A DNA stretch of 64,000 nucleotides from Ailanthus altissimus (taxonomy: Eukaryota; Streptophyta; Magnoliopsida; Sapindales; Simaroubaceae): positions 20,422,501 to 20,486,500 of the forward strand of contig OX327684.1 in assembly GCA_946807835.1 (NCBI GenBank). Direction: 5' to 3'. Below the pieces are notes generated by a model. That model saw only the letters and a program-made list of their open reading frames with translations. It did not search any database and was not told the origin of the DNA. Shown in pieces: positions 50,018-60,884 of the stretch. Position 1 is the stretch's first letter; each line of letters starts with the position of its first letter. Both the position numbers and the translations under genes were made by a program.

Positions 50018-52255
50018 TGGTAAGGCGTAATTGTATAAACTATTTTATCTTCCTAACTTGATATTTGTTCAATTTATCTCAATAATTGGGCTATTTATGC
50101 ATATTAATATTGTTTTATAGGTTGAAGCATTATCGGAGCAAAAATACCGAAAAACGGATGCAAATGGGAGCATTAGAGATAAAAATACGAATGGAGGCAC
50201 TGTTCGCTACAGTGGCACTATTGCTACAGTACCACTGTTTGCTACAGTGCAGCGCCGCGGCGCCAATTGCAGAAAGTGAGCGCCGCGGCGCTGAATTCTG
50301 GGCACTCCTTAAGGGCATTTTTGTCCTCTTTTTGCAACCCTACCTATATAAACACCCATTGTTTAGCCAAAGAAAAAAAAGAGGGGAGTAGAGGCACGAA
50401 ATTGAAAGGAGGAGAAAGCTTGAGCTCGAATTGAAGGAGAAGAAATGATGTCTCCAAGGTTTCATGTGCATCATTGAAGACAATTGAAGAATTGAAACCT
50501 TGGAGACATCCCAAATTCGGTTTTCCCTTTCCTTTTCTTTGTTTTTATCCTTTGTTGTCATTTCAATTATGAATATTAGTTTTAATGAGATGTATCTATG
50601 GATGGTTGGATAATTATAGTTATGGTTGGATTTTCATGTGATTAAACTTGATTCCAAGGATTGATGTAGTTTTATTAATATTATGTTTGGATGATTTAGT
50701 ATAAATTCGTGTAATTCATTTATGTTTCTTTATGCTTAATGCTTCCAATTGATTGATAAATGAATTGGTTGTTGTGAATGTATGGATTTATGCTTGAAAG
50801 AGATTGATCCATTTATAGGATTTGGGAGAAACATAGCTTTAGGTTGCTATTGAGTTGAAAGGCCAATAACACCTAGGTAATCTTCATGATCTTCCTTAGG
50901 ATTTGCATGAGGTGCACTCCAAGTGTTTGATTAAATGCGTGACAGGCGCAAACTCTTTGGGGTGTGCTATTATGCCTAGGGTTACATGTGGTGCTCTCCG
51001 TTTTAAAGTGTTTGATAAGCGTGACAGGTCAAACTCTTTAGGGTGTGCCATTATGTCTAGAATTTCATTTGCTAAAAGTGACAGTGGTAATGAAGTTAAT
51101 TCTTGGGGTAGTCATTTAAGGGTAGCTTAATGCGTGTATATATAACAGGTTAGATAGACATATCAACTTGACTATGTATGCATAGTATCTCATTCGCACT
51201 CGAAAGATGGAATGAGATTAGTCTTAAGCCCTTGATTAATGAATTGAACAAATTTGCTAAAGAAGAAGAACATAGGAAGAATAGAATGAAATCAATGTTT
51301 AGGATCCCATTTGTATAGAATTCGCCATATCGCAAGATTATCATTTTGTTGTAGATTGTAGGTTCTAGGCCTTAATGGAACTTTATTGAACTTTATGTGT
51401 TGAAGTTGTTATGTGATTAATAGTTATCTTGTGTTATTCGTTTATGCTTTTTATGCGCTTCATGCTTCTAATTGCATTGAAAAATGGATTGGATGAATTA
51501 AACATTTGGGTTATGTGCTTGACAAAGTTTAATCCATATGTCGATCTTAAAAAGCATAGCTTTGAGTTTGTTAAGTTGAGAGACTAATGAACTTAGGTAA
51601 TCATCATGATCTTCCTTAGGATTTGTATGAGGTGCATTCCAAGTATTTGATTAAATGCGTGACAGGCGCAAACTCTTTGGGGTGTGCTATTATGCCTAGG
51701 GTTACATGTGGTGCTCTCCGTTTTAAAGTGTTTGATAAGCGTGACAGGCCAAACTCTTTAGGGTGTGTCATTATGTCTAGAATTTCATTTGATGAAGTGA
51801 CAGTGATAATGAAATTAATCCTTGGGGTAGTCATTTATGGGTTGCGTAATGCATGTCTATGTAAACAAGTTAGATAGACATATCAACTTGAATATATATG
51901 CATAGTATCTCATTCGCACTCGAAAGATGGAATGAGATTAATCATACACCCTGGATTAATGAATGCATAAATTGGTTGTTGATTACTAATGACAAAGACC
52001 ATAGGAACAATATAGAGAAATCAAGTCTCTAAAGCCCCATTGCCATAGATATCTCTTTTCCTTTATTTATCTAGCTAATTAGGTTTTAGTTGCTTTTAAT
52101 TCAATAACTCACCTTGCCATTTAGATTAGTCTAAATAAAGTTAGGTTGCCAACATCGTAGTACTTAGCATTAATTTAGGACACAATCCTCGTGGAAACGA
52201 TACTCTACACATCACTTTATTACTTATTACGATACGTGCACTTGCGTTAGTTTGT
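50018..52255 (+). mobile_element. About 2.2 kb repeat (copy B), LTR-like
   Basis: This is a sister of 28832-30810 in the same orientation. It starts TGGTAAGGCG and is flanked by ATTAT at 50013-50017 and 52256-52260, a possible target duplication in AT-rich DNA. A TATATAA box sits at 50346, and about 100 bp downstream is a 17 bp perfect inverted repeat (50447-50463 with 50494-50510). Two GCGCCGCGGCGC palindromes occur at 50252 and 50280. Blocks at about 50870-51240 and 51592-51960 are direct repeats. The end block (TTAGGACACAATCCTCGTGGAAACG ... CGTGCACTTGCG) recalls the 3' region of LTRs of large plant gypsy elements. The short frames inside (for example 50903-51130 and 51623-51877) are repeat-derived, not genes. 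Confidence 0.65.
50447..50510 (+). other. Conserved hairpin in repeat copy B
   Basis: Left arm 50447-50463 begins GATGTCTCCAAGG and right arm 50494-50510 is its exact reverse complement; the loop is 30 bp. Copy A has the same structure at 29322-29338 and 29369-29385 with one mismatch. It would lie in the 5' leader of a transcript started from the TATA box at 50346. Confidence 0.75.
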
Positions 52256-52260
52256 ATTAT

Positions 52261-53100
52261 AGAAATCACACAACAATTATTAAAAGATAAAGTTTCCTTA
52301 AACTTTTTATATAAAGGTCGAGTAAAATTTCATTTTTTTATTAACTCCTTATACAAAAAATAGTTATTCATACTATTTCTTTTTTTAAATGTGGAGAACT
52401 ATTTAAGAGTGGCAATTAAAATAGAGATTTTCTTTTTCTTTTTAGTTTTCCTTTTACCAGTTAATACTCCCACCCTAAACTCGAATCCCTCATAATTCAT
52501 GTACGTCGGATTAGAATTCAAGATATTTCGTATAATCATAGGAAATTACTGAAGGATCGATATATATTTTCCCAATTATATCTCTATCTTTATTTTTAAG
52601 ACTTAACAAACTTTATAAGGTCAAGCTTGTTAGGAACCTACTTTTAAGGAGATTTTTCATTGCTTTGTCTTTTCAAGAACAAAAATAGGGCAAAACCATG
52701 GAGATTCTTGCAATTAGATTCCGTCACACTCGCGTCCCATTATTTTATAACTAGAGAATAAGCTCACCAATCACCAACCATGATCGAGAATCAAGATTTG
52801 GTTGATGTTACACTGCGTAACATCCGATAAATTTCCCAAATGCTCAAGACAAGATCATATAAAAGATCTTACACCAACGCCAGTATCCGCACCTGACTTG
52901 GCCAAAAGGAACAACAAATATTATACGCACTTACGTGCGTGCATGTTAAGCTATGGTCAGGTCCTGATTTTAAACCAATTCAAATCCAACACGTGTACTT
53001 CTAAGCTTCTTTTGTAAGTATCGTAACCAAAACCCCAACAAGACGACAAAACTTACTTGTCAACATCAGATAGACCCCACAACGCCGCGTGGCGCCTCAT
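52261..53100. promoter_or_regulatory. Upstream region of the HMGB gene
   Basis: The stretch lacks a gene. Near the HMGB gene it contains a CACGTG G-box at 52990-52995 and a GC-rich CGCCGCGTGGCGCC at about 53083-53096, then TTGACC. No clear TATA box is near the likely transcription start. The region above 52400 is AT-rich and shows nothing recognisable. Confidence 0.4.
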
Positions 53101-53221
53101 TTGACCTCGCGCAAATATCTTCTCGGCATCTCTCCCCTGCTTTGCTTTACTCTTTGATTGCTTCGCTATTACTCCGTTTTCGCTCTGCTTCTGTGTTCTT
53201 CACTTATTTTCCATCCAGCAG

Positions 53222-53981
53222 GTATGCCATCGTTTTATCCGTATTATCGATTTCTATTATTATTGTTAATATAACTATTAATTTTTAATATTCAAATTTT
53301 ATCATCAGTTGACTTACTCTTTTTTTTTTTCCATTTAAGTGTTTGTTTAATTTCTGAAGATTATTATCTGTGTTCTCTATAAAATTCCTTTATATACATA
53401 TCAGGGTATTTTGTTCTTTTGTTGTTTGATTATTCTGTTAATTGTTCTAATAAATATTCGTAAAATTTTATAAAATTTGTTGTATTTTGTTTTCTCCCTG
53501 TTTGTGTTTTTGTTCTATATGCCTTTTCTTATGCTTTGCAATTTTGACATGAAGTATATATGTAAAGTTGTGAACTTATGATCCCTAATTTGTTTGGCTG
53601 CTAGGAAAATAAGATATCTAATTTGATCTGAAACTTTTAAAAATTGATGATCATTTAATGGGTTTGATTGCATCTCCATTTAGTTTCCTAGAAAATGATT
53701 AAGGTGCCTTTACTGTGCTGAAATTTTTTGCTATGCACTCTCTGAGTGTAAAATTCATAACTTGGAATCAATGATGTTATTTGAGGCAATGGCCTTTTTT
53801 TCTTTTTAACTTTGATGAGCTATGAGATACAAAGAATCAATCATCTTCAACATTGGTTATATGTGTGTATGTCTAGCTTCAGCCAAATTTGAGTCTTTCT
53901 GTTGCTTAATCTAACAGTTACTCTAATGATGTGTTGTCTTTGATGAAATGGTTGTTAACTGGTTTATTTGTGTTGTTCCAG
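53222..53981 (+). other. 5'-UTR intron of the HMGB gene
   Basis: The non-coding first exon ends CCATCCAGCAG at 53221. The intron starts GTATGCC and ends TTGTTCCAG at 53981, 17 bp before the ATG. The intron is T-rich, as plant introns are, and carries no open frame joined to the CDS. Plant 5'-UTR introns often enhance expression; that role here is inference. Confidence 0.75.
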
Positions 53982-53998
53982 GGATATTTCTTCAAAAA

Positions 53999-55806
53999 AT
54001 GAAGCTTACCAGGGGAAAAGGGGCAGTCAATAAGGAAAAAAATGAAGTATTGAAACCTGTTGAGGACAGGTTAGAACAAATAAATTGATCTGAATATGTG
54101 GAAGAACATTTTTGTTGTTTTTCCTAATTCTATCAGATGTTGCTTAATTTTAAACAACTATAGATTTTAATTGAGTAATTGTTCCAAATATCTTTTTCTC
54201 AGAAAAGTAGGAAAGAGAAAGGCCTCGCTAAAGGCTGGGAAGAGTAGCAGCAAACGACCCAAGAAAGTTAAGGCTGCAAAGAAAGACCCTAATAAACCAA
54301 AGAGGCCTCCTAGTGCCTTCTTTGTTTTCCTGTAAGAATCTCTAAATTTGAGATGTTTTAGTGGAAAAATTGATGAAATTTTGAAGATTTTCCAATGATA
54401 ATATTATGTAAATGCTGCAGAGAAGAGTTCAGAAAAGTTTACAAACAGGAGCATCCTAATGTTAAAGCGGTTTCAGCTGTAAGCGTCTACGTAACATTAG
54501 TTGCTATTTCTAGTTGAAAGTTTTAATCTTCAAGTTTGATAAGACTATTTATCTGGAGGAAGAAATTTATTTTGTTACTGGATGCTGTGATTGAAGGTGG
54601 GAAAAGCTGCGGGAGAAAAATGGAAATCCATGACTGATTCGGTAAGTTTGAAATTTTAATGAACTTAAATTAGCTGGGGTGTCTTAAGGGCAAACAATTC
54701 TGCCATCCTTTTAATTGGTTACTTAAACTTGGAAAATCCTAAGCATTCTGTTTGTAAAGGTGATGCACTAAAATTGCACTGTAGCTGCCACTGGACCTGG
54801 TTGTGCACCAAGCACTAGTTCGATGATTTTGGAACTTTGATGGTGTGGCCAAGCCAATGCCACAGCCTAGTATAGTCTACAGGGACCCTATATATTTTGT
54901 TTTGTTTGGGGCCTGAAGATTTATAAAGAGTGGATGATGAAATTTGTGATTAGCATCTGCCAAATCATGTGACATGTTAGAAATTTACACTATACAAAAT
55001 AGTTCAAATAACTAGTTTTGGAAATATGTTATATTAGGCTTTTAGTAAGTTCTATTCCCTATGATTTGGTTTTTGGCTTTGTCAAGTTTATGCTCCTTGC
55101 TTATGAGTACTATGTCCTGGAAATGGAATGTTCAGGAAAAAGCTCCATATGAAGTGAAAGCAGCAAACAGGAAATCAGATTATGAAAAGCTTATGGCAGC
55201 ATACAACAAGAAACAGGTTGATTTTAATCTGGATCTTTCTCGGTTCAGAATCATTTTAGTTCTTTTTGCTTTTGACTTCTCATTCGACTTAATAATATTT
55301 GCCTCAGGAAAATACCGATGATGAAGACGAAGAAGAATCTGAAAAGTCAAAATCAGAGGTGCATGATGATGATGATGAAGACGAGGAATTTGAGGGGGTA
55401 TAATCTTCTTAAGCTTGATTCCTAATTATGTTATTTGCGGCATTGCCATTCCTATTTCCAAGTGTGCATTTTGTTTTCGTCTAATCAAACTAACGCCTCT
55501 ATATGGGCCTCAATTACTTTCATTTGCCTATAATATGTGTGAAATTTGATACTATATATTATTTTAGCAACATGAGTTATCAGTTTTGAAACATCAGAAT
55601 CCTCTCAACTGAAACAAATGAAAACGCTGAGAACCCAATGAAAGCACCTTAAAATGTATTATGAAATATAAACCTAAATAACGAAGTTCTCAATTTTTAT
55701 AACCTATTATATTTTACTTTTCTTTCTTTCTTTCTTGTTCATTTGTCTAACCAATTGCAATTTGAATTGGCAGGAGGATGCAGATGAGGATGAGGATGAT
55801 GACTAA
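53999..55806 (+). CDS. HMGB-type high mobility group protein, 7 coding exons, 168 aa
   Basis: This is a small chromatin protein that binds and bends DNA without strong sequence preference, in the nucleus. Coding exons: 53999-54069, 54203-54331, 54421-54478, 54597-54641, 55136-55216, 55308-55397, 55774-55806 (TAA). All junctions are GT-AG and in phase. A 5'-UTR intron runs 53222-53981. Domains: a Lys-rich N-terminal part (about 1-50), one HMG box (about 51-125, DPNKPKRPPSAFFVFLEEFRK ... NVKAVSAVGKAAGEKWKSMTD ... YEKLMAAYNKK) and an acidic tail (129-168, mostly Asp/Glu). This is the layout of plant HMGB1-like proteins (150-180 aa). Which Arabidopsis HMGB is the orthologue cannot be decided by eye. 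The start is the first ATG after the 5'-UTR intron. Confidence 0.95.
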
Positions 55807-56410
55807 ATTCAGCAATGTTTCTGGGTTTTAGTTCCTTTTCTTTACACCGAGCAGAATCCTGTACTTCGTATGATCATGCAATTGAGTTATTTTATATAGT
55901 AACTTGAAACGTTTCAACTTTTAGTTCCGCCAAGTTGTACTATAAGGTTGTTTTATGTATTTACTACGCATATATACTTCCTATTTCTGTTGTAACATAT
56001 TCTCTTATTCTGATTGCAACCAACTTGGCCTTTAATGATTTCTTCACGTATATTAATTTTGGAGTCATTATTGAGCATGATGTCTGTATATTTTAAAATA
56101 TAAATTTGACTATACAACTTAAAAATGGTATTATTTTTGAGTTAAACAAAATTGTATAATTTAAATTTAAATTTTAAAATCTGCTAATATTTTCACCTAA
56201 ATAAGTACAAGAGCAAATATTGTCTACTGAAGTTGAAGGTAAACTGAACCAAATTAGTTAGAAGGAAGCCCAAAACTCCTAGCACATCGTATATCATAAT
56301 AACATTAATTTCAAACGTGTAAATTGATCTTGAAATCATGTTTTGAGCAGATTATTGTAGATCAACATGTCACTTTTTCTTTTTCTTTTTTTTTAATTAC
56401 TAAGTATAAT
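55807..56410. other. 3' flank of HMGB and spacer
   Basis: The HMGB 3' UTR must lie in the first 200-300 bp, but no single poly(A) signal stands out. The rest is AT-rich with no gene. A T-rich run near 56370-56395 borders the copia LTR. Confidence 0.45.
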
Positions 56411-56787
56411 TGTTTGAGTAACTGCTGTTTGAAGACGGAGAAAACTGAAGAGACAATGAAATGCAACTGCATTTTTCATATATTGATTGATTTGATCTTA
56501 CATTACAGTGACAGTCTTTTTATATAAGTACAGAGGAAAGAAAGGAACCTAACTAACTATATGTATTGGCGAAGAAACTAAATTTTTGTAACAAACTTCT
56601 TAACAATTTTGCTGACTCAGAATGCCACTTCATCAATTCTGTTCTTTACCATCGTCACACAATACAGGCATCAGTTGCATCAACTTAATCCTCTGCTTCT
56701 CACCCGTATTAGCTACTACACTGCCGCATAATAAATCTTTTGTTATTCACCTTCATCAGCTGCTATGCTACTGCACATATATATTCA
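56411..56787 (-). repeat. 3' LTR of the RE1-like copia element (about 377 bp)
   Basis: On the - strand it begins TGAATATATATGTGC after the polypurine tract and ends ...ACTCAAACA. It includes a TATATAA-type sequence (+ strand TTATATAAG at 56519-56527) and a downstream AT-rich poly(A) region. The 5' LTR is outside the window, so the ends are approximate. Confidence 0.65.
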
Positions 56788-56799
56788 ATATCCCCCCTC

Positions 56800-57363
56800 A
56801 AGCACATGGTTGAAGGGAGACCATGAGCTTGTTATGAAAATATGAAAATGAAGAAAAAGATGAGTTTTGTAAAAATGTCAGCAACCTAATCTTCACTTGG
56901 TACAAATTGAATCTCTAAATCTTTGGCAGCAACTTTATCTTTAAAAAAAAAAATGAATGTTTAAGTTCAATATGTTTTGTGCAAGAGTGAAGCTCAGGAT
57001 TAAGAGCACGTGTAGTTGCATTCTGGTTATCACACCACAAAATTAGAACTTGTGTTAAGGGAATGGAAAGCTCAAACAGAAGGGATTTCAATCATAGAAT
57101 TTCAAAACAAGCAAGGCAAGGGCCTAATATTCAGCTTTTGTAGCAGACCTGGCTATAGCATTTTGCTTCTCAGAGGACCAAAAAAATCTGAATATCCTCA
57201 AGATAAATACAATAGCCACTAATAGATTTTTGATCAAGGGGATCAGTACCTTAATCAGCATCAGAAAAACCTGTCATATACAGTGTACCAGATGAGACAA
57301 AACTCAGCTTATAATCAATTGTAGATTGCAAGTACCTTAACACTCATTTGCAAGCTTGCCAAT
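56800..57363 (-). pseudogene. Copia RNase H and C-terminal end (after the interruption)
   Basis: On the - strand from 57360: HWQACK, then VLRYLQSTIDYKLSF, LYMTGFSDAD and SISGYCIYL, the copia RNase H region. Near 56900 follows a block with KDLEIQFVPSED, VADIFTK in damaged form. It continues directly the frame left at 60885 on the other side of the inserted element. Confidence 0.8.
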
Positions 57364-57845
57364 TGTCATGAACCTTTCGAGAACTGTGTGGTCTTAGACA
57401 CGTTGCGTGCTAAGTAGTCAAGAAAACCACATAAAGAAAAGAAGAAACATACACACCAATTGTTTGAAAGAATGCTCTTTATATTGTTGAAGAGAAAAAC
57501 AAGCTATGGGATGCTTTATACAAGTGAGAGTCTCCCTTTTATATACTAACAGCCCTATACAATCGACGACTGAGATCTAAATGATCTAAAGGTGTACATA
57601 CAAGATGGAATAATATGCTCTAAAATATTCCTAGATGCCATCACATATTCTATGGAATATTTCCATTCTAAATTAAGGTTAACAACCCTAATAAGTCGCA
57701 GGCTTGGTCCGGTTCTTCACACATGTCAGCGGGTATTCTAGAAGCTCTGGCCCGCGATCCATTCCAGCAGCCCTTAAGGCCTCTATGAGGCTTTGTCGCG
57801 TACCAATTGTTTGAGAAAATATTTGAGACCACTTGGGGCTTGACA
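57364..57845 (-). repeat. 3' LTR of the short gypsy element
   Basis: A direct copy of 60398-60880 at high similarity, with shared blocks CTTTCGAGAA, GATCTAAATGATCTAA, ATGTCAGCGGGT and CCAGCAGCCCTTAAGGCCT. By eye there are scattered substitutions, mainly transitions. Confidence 0.88.
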
Positions 57846-58028
57846 TTCTCCCCCACCAAATTCACGAGACGCCTTCGTCGCATCTTCACTAGAAATTGCG
57901 CACCTCATTCTTTAACTTGTCGTTGTGCACTCTCGCATTTCCAGTGTGCTCTAATATCATGTACCTCTTTTCATTTGACAAAGTACTCACGCTTTGGAGG
58001 TGGATTTCTTCGCTGCAGCGTCCCTTCA

Positions 58029-58851
58029 TCACGGATGAGTCTCGCTTCTTTGTCGTCCCATGTGAAAATCCTTAAAGGTCCCTATTTCTGCATCGTGTCT
58101 TCCGTACCCCCTCGATATAGCTTCAAACAGCTCTCGAAAACACCAGATGCAGTTGCTGTCTCGAAGATATCCCCACCTTATGCAAGACATTGCCAACCTT
58201 CTTGGCAACAGAAAATAGCCCCTCATCCCTACGATCAAGGCCCTTGTGAAGTGGGCGTGTTGTCTTGTGTTGTGGTGGAAGTATCATCTCTATCACCAAG
58301 TCCCTCGCACGATGCTTGACATGCCGCTGCTTGTCTCTACCCCACTTCTTGTGCTGAAAGCACACACCATGTGACGCCTTGGGTTGCTGAGTGACACCCA
58401 CACTTGGTAACTCCTTGAGTTGCCCCCGTAACCCATCTACTCTCGGTTGAGGCATTTGTACTGTAGTTGGAAGCGTAAACCCCAGTTCTAACTGTTTTCC
58501 ATGCTCGATATCACCCTGATGTGGCTGCACCTATGGTATGTTAGTTGGCACGACCCATTTGTGCTCCTTAAGCACTTCTACAATCCTCGTTGGTAGCTTA
58601 CCCTGGTCCCTTGTCGCTTTATCATCCACCTCCCTCACTGTGGTTGGATATGCTGCTCCTTTGCCCCCAGCAACTCCTATTAGTTGAATGGAGGAAAGGA
58701 TTTTAGTATTGGTTTTCGACTGAGATTGCCCACCCTTGGGCTTGTTTACCATCGGTATCATATAAGGCTCTCCTTCCATGATGCATACGTAGTCGTGTTG
58801 AGGAAGCAACACTACGTCGTACTGCCTCAAGAACTCCATACTTAACATCAC
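58029..58851 (-). pseudogene. Protease-distal and chromovirus-like tail of the short gypsy element
   Basis: From 58851 leftward the frame reads LSMEFLRQYDVVLLPQHDYVCIMEG, typical of the region after the gypsy protease. Near 58270-58130 are PPQHKTTRPLHKGLDRR-EG and VAKKVGNVLHKV..SSRQQLHLVFSR, which resembles the segment just before the chromodomain at the integrase end (KGL-RRYEGPF, VGKVAYRL, LHPVFHVS). Everything between, that is RT, RNase H and the integrase core, is missing. Confidence 0.7.
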
Positions 58852-58904
58852 ATCAAAATCATTAAGAGGTGCTACAAAGAAATTTACCTCGCTGTGCCAT
58901 TTAC

Positions 58905-59290
58905 CTAAGTAGATATCGACCCTCGAACCACCATATCCAGTGGCTTGACTGCAGCATTAACCGATTTGAGGAACCCCTCCTCTTTCTCCACGTAGAATCC
59001 CAAACGCTTTGCCTCTGTACGCTTAGTAAAGTTGTGCATTGTGCCCGTATCTATCAGCACATGAGTCTTTATGTTGTTGATGTAGGCCTCAACATATATG
59101 AGCGCCTTTTTCGTTGGCGTGCTAGCACTCTGCTTGGCTTTCATTGTGTTGAGCAGCTGTAAACACCTCATTTGACCCTGCTCATAAGTCTCATGCGCCG
59201 TAACCATTGTGTTGAGAGCTTTCTTCTTCAAATAGTCCTTGACCCAGTGATCCTCATCGCAAATGAAGCAGTTTTTCTTCAATCCATTAC
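58905..59290 (-). pseudogene. Zinc knuckle and aspartic protease of the short gypsy element
   Basis: The frame of 125 codons starts MKKNCFICDEDHWVKDY, a CX2CX3HX4C knuckle with its last Cys replaced by Tyr. It contains VLIDTGTMHNFT (DTG at 59043-59051), the active-site motif of a retroviral-type aspartic protease (family DTGATHNFI). The catalytic triad itself is intact here. Confidence 0.85.
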
Positions 59291-59399
59291 CTCTATGGTC
59301 GTTGCACTTTTGCCTCTCCCATTTGGGCTGCTTACTTTTCTCCTCCTCATCCTCTGAAAGCTAAAATTCCTTGGCACCCCTACCTTTACTGTGATTGGG

Positions 59400-60370
59400 T
59401 CTTGAATGCTTGGACTTTCCCGAGTCACCCTTGTGGTAATCCATAAGCGTTTCTGCCAATGTTAGAGCGTTGGATATTCTAGTCACCCCGCGCCGCTTTA
59501 ATTTATTGGACACCTATGTTTGCAACCAGTCTAGAAAATTGAACAGCAAGTCCTCCTTTCTCATGTTGGAGATTTGGAGCATTAACTATGAGTATTCCTT
59601 TACGTACTCGCTGATGGACTTAGTTTGCTTCAATTCCTTTAACCACTTTCAAGTGTCGTACGCTACATTCTCTGGATAAAACTGATGCTTCAGCTCCTGT
59701 TGCAATTCTTCCAAGGTGTTGATTGTGCAAGTACCCTTGCGTATTTCTTTGCTTTTTCTGCGCCACCATAGAATTGCATGATCAAAAAGATATAAGGCCG
59801 CGGTATTTACCTTGTCTTCGTTCTGCATGCCCATGGTGTCGAAGTATCTTTTCATCTGCCAAAAGTTAGTTATCGAGCTCATTGGCGTTTCACTTGTCGC
59901 TAAACTCCTTCAGTGTATGAACCTCGACTCTTAGCCCCCATTGAGCAGCAACAGACCCATTCGCCACTGCTCGCTTGTATAACACCACGTCCTCCTTGAC
60001 AGTGTCAAACCCTCTACGTAGCTCCTCCACTTAGGCTTGAACTTTGTCAATAATGGCATATACTTTCTCTTGAAAAGCTTTGACCCAGTCACATTGCTGA
60101 TCAGCGTAACTTTAGATGGATGTGTCGATAAGGGAGTGCAGCTCGTCCCCTTGAGTGTCGAGTCCTACCTCAAGCTTCTCTACTTGTGCTCCAACTCCCT
60201 AAGATAATCTGTCGCCTTTCCCACAACACCACCCAGCATTGTTTTACCATGTTCCCGAACTCATGGCCTGGATCGACAGACTTGTCGCGAAGTACACTTC
60301 CGTGCCTCTTAGCTTTGGGGTCCTTACCCCTCTCTTCATTTAAATTTGGAGACGTTGCGTCTTTCCCCAT
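59400..60370 (-). pseudogene. Gag of the short gypsy element, frameshifted
   Basis: The likely start is ATG at 60368-60370 (MGKDATSPNLNEERGKDPK), 28 bp inside the 5' LTR/primer-site junction. Frameshifts follow. At 59882-59649 the core reads RYFDTMGMQNEDKVNTAALYLFDHAILWWRRK ... LEELQQELKHQFYPEN, the Retrotrans_gag pattern (YF-------D-vk-a-LyL-G-A--WW). Downstream pieces (EYVKEYSLLMLQISNM, LLFNFLDWLQ) continue the domain. Confidence 0.8.
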
Positions 60371-60397
60371 CTTCTTTGAACCTGCTCTGATACCAAA

Positions 60398-60880
60398 TGT
60401 CACGGACCTTTCGAGAATCATGTGGCCTTAAGACGCGTTGCGTGCTAAGCAGCCGAGAAAACCATACAAAGAAGAGAAGAAACACGCACACCAACTGTTT
60501 GAAAGAATACTCTCTATATCGCTGAAGAGAAACACAAGCTATGAGATGTTTTGTACAAGTGAGGGTCTTCCCTTTATATACTAACAACCTTATACAATCG
60601 ACGGTTGAGATCTAAATGATCTAACGGTATACATACAAGATGGAATAATATGCTCTAGAATATTCTTAGATGCCATCACCTATTTTATGAAATATTCAAC
60701 TTCTAAATTAGGGTTAACAACCCTAATAAGTGACAGGTTTGGCTCAGTTCTTCACCCATGTCAGCGGGTCTTCTAAAAGCTCCAGCCCGCGATCCATTCC
60801 AGCAGCCCTTAAGGCCTTTAGGAGGCTTTGTCGTGCACTAAGTATTCGAGGAAATACTTGAGAACACTTGGAGCGTGACA
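60398..60880 (-). repeat. 5' LTR of the short gypsy element
   Basis: A direct copy of 57364-57845. On the - strand it runs from 60880 (TGTCACGCTCC) to 60398 (GGTCCGTGACA), followed by the primer-binding site. A TATATA-type box (+ TTTATATAC, about 60571-60580) fits a promoter. Confidence 0.88.
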
Positions 60881-60884
60881 CAAT

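Larger units (their letters stand above)
57364..60880 (-). mobile_element. Complete short gypsy-type element with gag and protease (TR-GAG-like)
   Basis: LTRs of 482 and 483 bp (57364-57845 and 60398-60880) share TGTCA(T/C)G(A/G)ACC at the left and TGACA at the right. The element reads on the - strand: 5' LTR on the right, a primer-binding site TGGTATCAGAGC (+ strand 60384-60395), gag, zinc knuckle, aspartic protease, a chromovirus-like C-terminal tail, and a polypurine tract GGTGGGGGAGAA (57846-57857) beside the 3' LTR. CAAT flanks both sides (57360-57363 and 60881-60884). The RT, RNase H and integrase catalytic parts are absent. It would depend on other elements to move. Confidence 0.88.

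Noticed and set aside
50086..50391. 101-codon frame at the start of repeat copy B
   Set aside because: It lies across the promoter-like part of a repeat and is not preserved in copy A; it looks like chance coding.
50903..51877. Two frames beginning M(H/Y)EVHSK with the same internal words
   Set aside because: Their resemblance comes from the DNA duplication in the repeat, and the frames are not kept in copy A, so protein-level selection is not supported.
58123..58530. 135-codon frame that could look like a separate gene
   Set aside because: It lies inside the short gypsy element, and its end matches the integrase/chromodomain-proximal tail.
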